Below are positions 1-4,458 of a DNA stretch of 8,651 nucleotides, in pieces. Both the position numbers and the translations under genes were made by a program. Every line of letters begins with the position of its first letter. The first letter of the stretch is position 1. This DNA comes from Desulfuromonas sp. (GTDB lineage: Bacteria > Desulfobacterota > Desulfuromonadia > Desulfuromonadales > Trichloromonadaceae): contig JAQYWA010000075.1 in assembly GCA_030145265.1 (NCBI GenBank), forward strand, positions 1-8,651, written 5' to 3'. The notes below the pieces were generated by a model. The model worked only from the letters and a program-made list of their open reading frames with translations, ran no database searches and was not told the DNA's origin.

Positions 1-69
1 GGTCCAGAGGCTGAAGGTTTCTTCAAAACGCATTATCCGGATCTCCTGTTGTAGAGCTGTCCGTTTCAT
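1..69 (-). CDS. Transposase N-terminus, partial (ISNCY-family-like)
   Basis: An open frame starts at ATG (67-69, minus strand) and runs off the left edge, giving 23 residues that begin MKRTALQQEIRIMRFEETF and end SLWT. A clear Shine-Dalgarno AGGAGG (75-80) sits 5 bases before the start. From memory, this resembles the N-terminus of ISNCY-type transposases of Geobacter relatives, which continue into an ERRLTQEEAA-like helix-turn-helix. No catalytic residue is visible because only the first helix is inside the window, so the family name rests on resemblance and not on a domain. The gene points away from the ferritin-like operon on its right. Confidence 0.55.
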   Translation of the reverse strand, partial: MKRTALQQEIRIMRFEETFSLWT

Positions 70-130
70 AGTGTCCTCCTTCTGGACAGAATGAACCGGA
101 CAGATGTTGTGCTACAACACCGGACAGTTT
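1..130 (-). mobile_element. Outer end of an insertion sequence (ISNCY-like), cut by the window edge
   Basis: The stretch holds the transposase start on the minus strand (1-69) and a short non-coding end. The end contains two exact copies of CCGGACAG (96-103 and 120-127) and a near copy CTGGACAG (82-89). Between the two exact copies lies an inverted repeat TGTTGT-GCT-ACAACA (105-119). Repeated short sites next to a transposase start are what one expects of a transposon end with transposase-binding sites. The outer boundary is not certain; I place it near 127-130, where the repeats stop and the sequence turns AT-rich. The other end, and any target duplication, lie outside the window. Confidence 0.55.
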
Positions 131-161
131 ATTTGCTAGCAACATGTATATATGCAGGCTC

Positions 162-190
162 TTGAGAATCTGTCGTTTGTATGGTAAAAT
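162..190 (+). promoter_or_regulatory. Sigma-70-type promoter for the ferritin-like operon
   Basis: TTGAGA (162-167) and TAAAAT (185-190) are separated by 17 bases, and TGg directly before the second hexamer makes an extended -10. Transcription would begin near 197, about 30 bases before the small gene at 227. An inverted repeat TTTTA-tcat-TAAAA (192-205) covers the predicted start site and could be an operator, but I cannot assign a regulator. The promoter lies only about 35 bases from the insertion-sequence end. Confidence 0.6.
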
Positions 191-226
191 GTTTTATCAT
201 TAAAATTTACTTTTGGATGGTGTTTG

Positions 227-391
227 ATGGAAACGATTAAGACGGCAAGCTTTGAATATCTGATCAGTCTCGCCAAAGAAAAGCCGGAGGGTGGTTATCT
301 CTTTGTCCTCGATGGCTCCAGTTATCAAATTAACGATGTGCTGGAAATTTCCAGGATCGCCGAAAAACACGGCTATATAGTTATTTACTAA
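227..391 (+). CDS. Small protein of unknown function, 54 residues
   Basis: The frame reads METIKTASFEYLISLAKEKP, then a segment with YLFVLDG and SYQINDVLEISRIAEKHGY, ending IVIY. I do not recognise a family. It has no signal peptide, membrane segment or cysteine, and looks like a small soluble alpha/beta protein. The start ATG at 227 has a weak ribosome site (GGATGG, 215-220). It is the first gene after the promoter at 162-190 and ends 15 bases before the ferritin-like gene, so both are probably on one transcript. Codon use resembles the neighbour. Being coding rests on position, spacing and a plausible amino-acid composition. Frequent charged/hydrophobic alternation argues against a random frame. 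A role next to the diiron protein is only inferred from co-transcription. Confidence 0.65.
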   Translation: METIKTASFEYLISLAKEKPEGGYLFVLDGSSYQINDVLEISRIAEKHGYIVIY

Positions 392-406
392 CAGGAGGTT
401 GTTCAC

Positions 407-883
407 ATGAGTTCTCAGGGAGCAGTTTGTTACACCTTTGAAGCGGCCGTCGAAATGGCGGTAAAGATGGAAGATGAAGGTTTTCGGAATTATCTCGATG
501 CCATGCGCAAGGTCAAAAACAAGCAGGCCAAGATGGTTCTGCAGGATGCCGCTCTTGATGAACTCGATCATAAGCATCAGCTCGAAAAAGCCCTGGTCGA
601 AGGGACGCTGGCGGGTGAAGAGAGTCTGAATCGTCCGGTTCCGACCATGAATCTCGATTACGTCCTAAAGGCCAGGGAAATCAAGCCGGATGCCGATGCC
701 CGAGAGGCGCTTGCTTATGCCATTCACCTCGAGAAGGAGGCGGTGGGGTTTTATAAAAAGATGTCCGTTGGGTGCGCCGGTGCACCGATGGGATCAATCT
801 TTGAAAAAATAGGCAATGATGAAACCCGTCATCTGAAGGCTCTGGAGGATTTGTACGAAAAGCATTTCATGACGGAAAACTGA
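407..883 (+). CDS. Rubrerythrin-type ferritin-like diiron protein
   Basis: The 158-residue product has the four-helix pattern of the rubrerythrin/ferritin-like superfamily. The expected metal ligands are all present: E22 (MEDEGFRNY), E52xxH55 (DELDHKH), E109 (HLEKEAVGFY) and E139xxH142 (DETRHLKAL). There is no C-terminal rubredoxin domain: only two cysteines (C8, C123), and no CxxC pair. It is therefore a stand-alone diiron domain rather than a full rubrerythrin. Known relatives act in peroxide reduction, iron handling or oxidative stress in the cytoplasm of anaerobes; which of these applies cannot be read here. The start is set by a strong AGGAGG (393-398) 8 bases before ATG. The gene follows the 54-residue gene and is closed by the terminator at 907-946. 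Confidence 0.85.
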   Translation: MSSQGAVCYTFEAAVEMAVKMEDEGFRNYLDAMRKVKNKQAKMVLQDAALDELDHKHQLEKALVEGTLAGEESLNRPVPTMNLDYVLKAREIKPDADAREALAYAIHLEKEAVGFYKKMSVGCAGAPMGSIFEKIGNDETRHLKALEDLYEKHFMTEN

Positions 884-906
884 TCCTGTTGCTCGATCTG
901 GTTAAG

Positions 907-946
907 AAAAAGGTGGCATCGCTGAAAAGCGATTTCACCTTTTTTT
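907..946 (+). terminator. Strong intrinsic terminator of the ferritin-like operon
   Basis: AAAAAGGTG (907-915) pairs with CACCTTTTT, and inside it ATCGCT-gaaa-AGCGAT forms a second helix with a tetraloop. The stem ends in a run of T through 946. It lies 24 bases after the ferritin-like stop codon. The A-run before and T-run after the stem could let it work on the opposite strand too. Confidence 0.9.
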
Positions 947-1006
947 GTGCAAAAAACTGCATGGTATCAGTCGATTACCACATGGATTAGTTTTTCAACG
1001 GTCTAG

Positions 1007-1045
1007 CCAAGTGCGCTTGGACGTCTTATTGTTAACGTGTATAGG
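1007..1045 (+). promoter_or_regulatory. Candidate promoter with overlapping palindrome
   Basis: TTGGAC (1017-1022) and TATAGG (1040-1045) are 17 bases apart, a fair sigma-70 match upstream of the membrane-protein gene. The inverted repeat CCAAG-TGCG-CTTGG (1007-1020) overlaps the -35 hexamer and could bind a regulator. Transcription would start near 1052, which argues against the upstream GTG at 1037 as the start codon. Confidence 0.4.
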
Positions 1046-1072
1046 TCAGATGTTCAGCATGGGGGTGTTCTT

Positions 1073-1471
1073 ATGGAAATTCCCGTTGAAGACATTTTGA
1101 ACCAACACATGGCGATGGGTGTGTTTGCTCTCTATGTTGTAGTCGTATCCTTATTGCGGGTCATGGCCGAGCAGGAGTTTTTCCGGCTGACGGCCCTGAA
1201 GAAAATATGGGGGCGTACCATTGGCCTGACGATTCATTTTATTTCCAATGTTGCCTTGCCCCTGGTTTTCGGAATCATGCTCATCAGCCAGGGCAGCGCG
1301 AGCCTTTCTTCTCCTGAAAAACTGAACGTAAACAGACCGGTGTCGCTCACCCCCGCCGCTTACATTTTCGTGGCAAGGGATGGAGGCCGTTCGGAAGGAG
1401 AGGTGTCGTCCGCATCCCTGCCTTTACCTCTTGAAGCGAGGTTCAATCCTTTGGAAATCCTCCCGCCTTGA
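1073..1471 (+). CDS. Small membrane protein of unknown function, two predicted helices
   Basis: I do not recognise a named family. From ATG at 1073 the product is 132 residues. A first hydrophobic helix lies at about 14-31 (MGVFALYVVVVSLLRV) and a second at about 51-72 (LTIHFISNVALPLVFGIMLI). They are joined by a basic loop containing RLTALKKIWGR. Residues 75-132 are a hydrophilic, proline- and serine-rich tail with no motif and less typical codon use. It may be a divergent tail or a read-through beyond an original shorter C-terminus. The start was chosen because GGGGGTG (1061-1067) is 5 bases upstream and the in-frame GTG at 1037 lies before the likely transcription start. The gene is monocistronic, with terminator-like hairpins following at 1510 and 1553. 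Confidence 0.6.
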   Translation: MEIPVEDILNQHMAMGVFALYVVVVSLLRVMAEQEFFRLTALKKIWGRTIGLTIHFISNVALPLVFGIMLISQGSASLSSPEKLNVNRPVSLTPAAYIFVARDGGRSEGEVSSASLPLPLEARFNPLEILPP

Positions 1472-1509
1472 TAGCCGAGGGTGGATTGTCCTCCTGCTCT
1501 GCCTTCGAA

Positions 1510-1531
1510 AAAGCCGCCCCGAGGCGGCTTT
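1510..1531 (+). terminator. Hairpin, likely terminator of the membrane-protein gene
   Basis: AAAGCCGCC (1510-1518) and GGCGGCTTT (1523-1531) form a 9-bp stem around a CCGA loop, followed by gctgttt. The stem is strong but the T-run is short. It lies about 40 bases after the stop at 1471. Confidence 0.65.
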
Positions 1532-1552
1532 GCTGTTTCAGCTTGGCCGCTA

Positions 1553-1575
1553 CCGAAAATGTTTCGGGCATTTTT
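1553..1575 (+). terminator. Second hairpin with T-run, backup terminator
   Basis: CCGAAA (1553-1558) and TTTCGG (1562-1567) form a 6-bp stem with a 3-base loop, followed by gcaTTTTT (to 1575). It stands in tandem with the hairpin at 1510-1531. Confidence 0.55.
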
Positions 1576-1639
1576 GTTATGTTTTGGATTGAAGAGGGGC
1601 GGTTGCCCCGTGAGTCGAAAAGGAGCTCATCTGTGGCCA

Positions 1640-1790
1640 GGAGGTTGTCGGACTTGACGGGCCGAAACGAAAAATCGGATGGTCGAGACCAGATTTTCGA
1701 GTATTTGAGAGCGAATAGCTGGGCTATTTGTCGAAAATCGTCGGAAATCTGGGCCGATCAGTCGATTTTGCAGCCACTTCACGGATAGTC
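1640..1790 (+). repeat. Foldback repeat, copy A (decayed right end)
   Basis: Read on the plus strand, 1640-1769 aligns without gaps to the reverse complement of 3314-3443; by hand I count about 18 mismatches in 130 positions. Shared blocks include GACGGGCCGAA, CCAGATTTTCGAG, GAGAGCGAATAGC and GGGCTATTTGTCGA. The centre, AATAGC-tgG-GCTATT, forms a hairpin. The left end GGAGGTTGTCGGACTT matches the terminal repeat of copy B, while the right end beyond 1769 has lost its match. No gene lies in it; open frames across it are short and lack ribosome sites. The rest of the gene-free stretch 1472-1830 holds only hairpins, including GGGGC-ggtt-GCCCC at 1596-1609. Confidence 0.8.
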
Positions 1791-1809
1791 AGATGTCTAT
1801 CTGACTTTT
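1787..1809. terminator. Perfect 8-bp hairpin, possible terminator
   Basis: AGTCAGAT (1787-1794) and ATCTGACT (1799-1806) form a perfect stem with a 4-base loop, followed by TTT on the plus strand. It lies 22 bases beyond the fxsA stop, so it could also end minus-strand transcription, although the T-run is on the plus-strand side. It coincides with the place where the right end of repeat copy A should be. Confidence 0.45.
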
Positions 1810-1830
1810 GCGTTTTCTCGAGGAAGGCGT

Positions 1831-2232
1831 TCAGTAGCGGCGGATGTTGAGTCGTCCCTGGTCGATGTGATGCTTCATCCAGGTGCGGACCAACTGTTTG
1901 AGAAACGACCGGGTGACTGGCACCAGCAAGCTGAAGCCGAACAGGTCGGTGCAGAAGCCGGGTGTGAGAAGGAGGATTCCGCCGGCCAGGATCATGGCGC
2001 CATCAAGGAGTTCTTCGGTCGGCACTCGGCCCTGGTTCAGCTCCGCTTGGATGCGGTAGGCTAGGTCGAGTCCCTGAGTCCGGGCCAGATAAGCTCCAGC
2101 GAGGCCCGTGAGGATGATCAGTGAAATGGTCGAAGCGGCTCCGATCAGAGCCCCCACTTTTAGCAGGATAACCAGTTCGGTTACGGGGACGATAGTAAAC
2201 AGAATTAACAGTCTTATAAACATAGGATTCAC
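1831..2232 (-). CDS. fxsA: FxsA family membrane protein
   Basis: The product matches the FxsA family: an N-terminal hydrophobic helix (about 5-24, RLLILFTIVPVTELVILLKVG), a second at about 28-50 (GALIGAASTISLIILTGLAG), an amphipathic stretch with RTQG and a helix around 78-105. The last contains the family hallmark LLTPGFCTDLFGF (88-100). In E. coli, FxsA at high dosage relieves exclusion of phage T7 by the F plasmid; its normal role is not settled. The length of 133 residues is near the family norm. The start is uncertain: GTG at 2230-2232 is used here, but ATG at 2221-2223 (three codons later) fits FxsA N-termini well and neither has a strong ribosome site. It lies downstream of mazG on the same strand, though a terminator and 257 bases separate them. 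Confidence 0.85.
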   Translation of the reverse strand: MNPMFIRLLILFTIVPVTELVILLKVGALIGAASTISLIILTGLAGAYLARTQGLDLAYRIQAELNQGRVPTEELLDGAMILAGGILLLTPGFCTDLFGFSLLVPVTRSFLKQLVRTWMKHHIDQGRLNIRRY

Positions 2233-2249
2233 TCATCGGAAATTTGTTG

Positions 2250-2300
2250 GCCCATTTTAGCTGATGGGCAGTGAAAAACACTGAAAAAATAATTATTTTT
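2250..2300. repeat. Three adjacent inverted repeats, AT-rich block upstream of fxsA
   Basis: In order: GCCCAT-8 bases-ATGGGC (2250-2269), CAGTG-aaaaa-CACTG (2269-2283), and the perfect 16-bp palindrome AAAAATAATTATTTTT (2285-2300). AT-rich sequence continues to about 2345. The block lies in the presumed fxsA leader or promoter region (minus strand; TTATAAAAAT there could supply a -10). It may also act as an easily melted DNA segment next to the DnaA-box cluster. Confidence 0.5.
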
Positions 2301-2352
2301 ATAACTTACCGAAAATACAGTAACATTTTCTTTGGCTAAAAAATAGGCAGGG

Positions 2353-2433
2353 TGTTGAAAGGTTCTGTAGCGCTTGCGTTTATCTGTTTGTGAACATGCT
2401 TTTCAACAGGTTTTCCACAGGCGTTGTGGAAAA
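2353..2433. other. Cluster of DnaA-box-like sequences
   Basis: Two exact matches to the relaxed DnaA box TTWTNCACA face each other: TTTTCCACA (2411-2419) and TGTGGAAAA (2425-2433), 5 bases apart. Directly upstream is TTTTCAACA (2400-2408, one mismatch). Weaker candidates are TGTGAACAT (2389-2397) and TGTTGAAAG (2353-2361), each with two mismatches in reverse. Five such sites in 81 bases beside an AT-rich palindromic block resemble a DnaA-binding region. The facing pair could instead be just a hairpin. No dnaA, dnaN or other origin-linked gene is in the window. Confidence 0.45.
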
Positions 2434-2448
2434 GGGGCCAAGCCCCTT
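2430..2448 (-). terminator. Likely terminator of mazG
   Basis: On the minus strand, AAGGGGC-ttg-GCCCCTT forms a 7-bp stem running into TTTT. It lies about 42 bases after the mazG stop codon. The T-run overlaps the DnaA-box-like sequence at 2425-2433. The T-run is short, so termination may be partial. Confidence 0.5.
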
Positions 2449-2489
2449 GAGTGTTCGAGGTTTTTTGGATTAGCCCCCGCAATGTTGAA

Positions 2490-3236
2490 TTAATCCTTTC
2501 GGCGGTCATCTATAAACTTGGCATCATAATCCGCAATGATTTTGTCGTTTGTTTTGCGCAAGGCCTGTTCAGCGTCGATATTCAGAGAACGTCCCAGCCC
2601 GGTCAGAGTGAACAGCAGTTCTCCGATTTGACTTTCCAGTGATTTGTGTATGGCCCCTTGAGCATCATCAGCAAGATTGTTCAGCATCCTGCTTGCCTCT
2701 GCGAGAAGGATCTTTGTTGTTGCACACTGTTCTGGGCTGGTTTTGCCGGACAGCTTGTGGGCCATCTGGAGGGCGGGGAGGTGGCGAGGGATGTCGGCCA
2801 GGCTTCTGGGGGGCTTGCCCTGCTTGAGATTTTCCATGGCCTTAATGGCTTCCCACTGGGCGGCCAGCATCTGCATGTCACCTGTGGGGGTGCTGGCGAA
2901 GACATGGGGATGGCGGCGTACCAGCTTGTCGGAGATGGAGGTGGCGACATCGGCTAGTGAAAATTCCCCGCGTTCCTCAAAAATTCGTGCCTGAAAAACG
3001 ATCTGCAGCAGCAGGTCGCCCAGTTCATCCCGGATGGCGTCCGGTTCGTTCCGGTCAAGTGCATCGAGAACTTCGTACGCTTCTTCGATGATGTAAGGTT
3101 TAAGACTTTCCGGCGTCTGTTCCGCGTCCCACGGACAGCCCTCTGGCGAGCGCAAGGTGGCCATGATTTTCATCAGGCGCTCGATGGTTTTTCCGGCGGG
3201 CAGTCCTGTTTTTTTGTCGATTTCTTGTTCGGGCAT
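2490..3236 (-). CDS. mazG: MazG-type nucleoside triphosphate pyrophosphohydrolase
   Basis: The protein (248 residues, near the two-domain MazG length) hydrolyses NTPs or dNTPs to the monophosphate and pyrophosphate, a housecleaning role in the cytoplasm. The N-terminal domain carries the hallmarks GCPWD (33-37) followed by QT, the metal-binding E51E52xxE55 and E71xxD74 (DELGDLL), and RRHPHVF (107-113). The C-terminal repeat (about 155-248) keeps the frame (SQIGELLFTL, then DAEQALRKTNDK) but lacks a clear EExxE motif (LAEASRML at 178-185). The usual ExxD there reads Q203-I-G-E206. So the second domain seems catalytically weakened. The start ATG at 3236 has only a weak ribosome site. No clear promoter was seen; repeat copy B begins 46 bases upstream. 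Confidence 0.92.
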   Translation of the reverse strand: MPEQEIDKKTGLPAGKTIERLMKIMATLRSPEGCPWDAEQTPESLKPYIIEEAYEVLDALDRNEPDAIRDELGDLLLQIVFQARIFEERGEFSLADVATSISDKLVRRHPHVFASTPTGDMQMLAAQWEAIKAMENLKQGKPPRSLADIPRHLPALQMAHKLSGKTSPEQCATTKILLAEASRMLNNLADDAQGAIHKSLESQIGELLFTLTGLGRSLNIDAEQALRKTNDKIIADYDAKFIDDRRKD

Positions 3237-3281
3237 AGGGTCTCGGGTTTTGTCGATGATTGAATGTGATTACGGGTCCTG

Positions 3282-3443
3282 GGAGGCTGTCGGACTTCAC
3301 AGAAGCCGATTGAAAAATCGCCTGATTGGCCCCTGTCTCCGACGATCATCGACAAATAGCCCTGCTATTCGCTCTCGAATTCTCGAAAATCTGGTCGCAG
3401 CCATCCGGTTTTTCGCTTCGGCCCGTCAAGTTCGACAGCCTCC
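3282..3443 (-). repeat. Foldback repeat, copy B (intact, with terminal inverted repeats)
   Basis: This 162-bp element begins GGAGGCTGTCGGACTT (3282-3297) and ends AAGTTCGACAGCCTCC (3428-3443), inverted repeats matching at 15 of 16 positions. Just inside, GAAGC...GAAAAA...CG recurs in inverted order, and the centre has an AATAGC/GCTATT hairpin. The whole element can thus fold into one long, imperfect stem. It is the reverse complement of copy A (1640-1790). It codes for nothing I can recognise and shows no obvious target duplication. It could be a small non-autonomous mobile element (MITE-like) or a transcribed structured RNA. Confidence 0.85.
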
Positions 3444-3580
3444 TGAATGAACCTACTTCAAGCCGCAATAATTTTCAAGAAGTCCTCTGTGCATGACCAT
3501 AATTAATCGCTTGCAAAACGGCTCGGATTGAGCTACAAAAAGCGGCTTTAAAACGGCATATGCAAAGGGCTTGTTTTCCC
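3444..3580. other. Non-coding spacer upstream of the yceD promoter
   Basis: Between repeat copy B and the promoter at 3581 I see no open frame with a ribosome site and no RNA gene. The only structure is a weak inverted repeat AAGGG-8 bases-CCCTT (3565-3582) that touches the -35 box and might be an operator. Confidence 0.5.
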
Positions 3581-3608
3581 TTGACAAAAAGGGGGCAGTC
3601 CTTATACT
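3581..3608 (+). promoter_or_regulatory. Near-consensus sigma-70 promoter of the yceD-rpmF-plsX-fab cluster
   Basis: A perfect -35 TTGACA (3581-3586) and TATACT (3603-3608) are separated by 16 bases. Transcription would begin near 3615, leaving a short leader of about 23 bases before the yceD start. It is the best promoter match in the window, fitting the high demand for ribosomal protein and lipid enzymes. Confidence 0.8.
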
Positions 3609-3637
3609 AACTCCTTTCAGACAGCAGGGGGCTTTTC

Positions 3638-4186
3638 TTGCGGATTCGAATCGCGGACATCAAGGACGACGGACTCTCGCTCGACCTTGTTGAAGAGGTG
3701 AGCAATTTTTCCGTCCTGCGGGAGTTGCAAGAGAAGGGCGAGAGTGTTTTTTCTCAGCCTGTGACCGTTCATCTGCGGGCTGTACTGGTCAGCGGGATGG
3801 TTGAAGTATCCGGTCGTGTGGCCACTCATGCTGAAATGGTCTGTAGCCGCTGCCTCAAGCCTGCCGCGGCGATTGTTGATTCGACCTTCGAGTTGACTTA
3901 CACCCGTGAGCTTCCCGAGTTAGGGGATGATGGGGGTGACGAGGGAGTTGAAATCACGGCCGAGGATATGGGGCTGATCCTGTTTGACGGCGAAGAGATC
4001 GATCTTCGTGATGCAGTTCAAGAACAGGTGATTCTCGCTTTGCCCGTTCACCCTCTGTGCAGCCGGAATTGCCGAGGTCTCTGTGCCCAGTGCGGCGCCG
4101 ATCTCAACGAACAGGAATGCTCCTGCGGTCCGCAGGATTATAATATTAAGTTTGCCGCGCTGAAAAATTTCAAGATTGATAAGTGA
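3638..4186 (+). CDS. yceD: YceD/DUF177 family zinc-binding protein
   Basis: The 182-residue product has the DUF177 arrangement: a beta-rich N-terminal half, a CSRC pair (C69, C72) with LKP after it, an acidic middle, and the conserved C-terminal block DLRDAVQEQVILALPVHPLC. A cysteine-rich tail follows (C141, C145, C149, C152, C161, C163). The family is almost always encoded directly before rpmF, as here, and has been linked to 23S rRNA accumulation or large-subunit maturation; the molecular role is not firmly settled. The start is TTG at 3638, preceded at 6 bases by AGGGGG (3626-3631). No ATG lies nearby in frame. The paired cysteines suggest a zinc ribbon. Confidence 0.85.
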   Translation: MRIRIADIKDDGLSLDLVEEVSNFSVLRELQEKGESVFSQPVTVHLRAVLVSGMVEVSGRVATHAEMVCSRCLKPAAAIVDSTFELTYTRELPELGDDGGDEGVEITAEDMGLILFDGEEIDLRDAVQEQVILALPVHPLCSRNCRGLCAQCGADLNEQECSCGPQDYNIKFAALKNFKIDK

Positions 4187-4196
4187 TTAGCCACTG

Positions 4197-4226
4197 TTGC
4201 AAATAGCAGAGGTGTGCTGATATAAA
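4197..4226 (+). promoter_or_regulatory. Candidate internal promoter before rpmF
   Basis: TTGCAA (4197-4202) and TATAAA (4221-4226) are 18 bases apart, with TGa directly before the -10 (extended -10). It would give extra transcription of rpmF and the genes after it. Downstream in the leader, ACCGG-ccagt-CCGGT (4234-4248) can form a small hairpin just before the ribosome site. Confidence 0.4.
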
Positions 4227-4265
4227 CATGACAACCGGCCAGTCCGGTACGTAAGGAGTATGACC

Positions 4266-4445
4266 ATGGCTGTACCTAAGAAAAAAACATCTAAATCCAA
4301 ACGCGATATGCGTCGTTCCCATGATGCCCTTGTCGCCCCCGGCATGTCCATATGCTCCCAGTGTCAGGAGCCCAAGCAGTCTCATCGTGCATGCACCTCC
4401 TGTGGTACCTATAAAGGTAAAGAAATCGTCGGAACCGAAGAATAA
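4266..4445 (+). CDS. rpmF: 50S ribosomal protein L32
   Basis: The 59-residue product begins [20 protein letters not shown], the standard L32 N-terminus. It has a zinc ribbon made by CSQC (C30, C33) and CTSC (C43, C46), so this is the zinc-binding form. L32 is part of the large ribosomal subunit near the peptidyl-transferase side. The start is ATG at 4266, with AAGGAG (4253-4258) 7 bases upstream. An in-frame ATG at 4260 is too close to that site and would add two residues not seen in L32. The gene sits 79 bases after yceD and 13 bases before plsX, the common linkage of ribosome and lipid genes. Confidence 0.97.
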   Translation: MAVPKKKTSKSKRDMRRSHDALVAPGMSICSQCQEPKQSHRACTSCGTYKGKEIVGTEE

Positions 4446-4458
4446 AGAGGTTTTTGGG

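Noticed and set aside
1468..1788. Plus-strand open frames in the hairpin-rich stretch
   Set aside because: They run through two terminators and repeat copy A, with no ribosome site and no plausible protein.
1640..3443. Composite transposon carrying fxsA and mazG
   Set aside because: The bracketing repeats encode no transposase and copy A is decayed; fxsA and mazG look like ordinary chromosomal genes.
3157..3450. Plus-strand open frame over the mazG start and repeat copy B
   Set aside because: No ribosome site; most of it is the non-coding foldback repeat and antisense mazG.
4321..4458. Upstream extension of the plsX frame over rpmF
   Set aside because: It overlaps the certain rpmF gene in another frame, has no PlsX similarity, and a ribosome site supports TTG at 4459.
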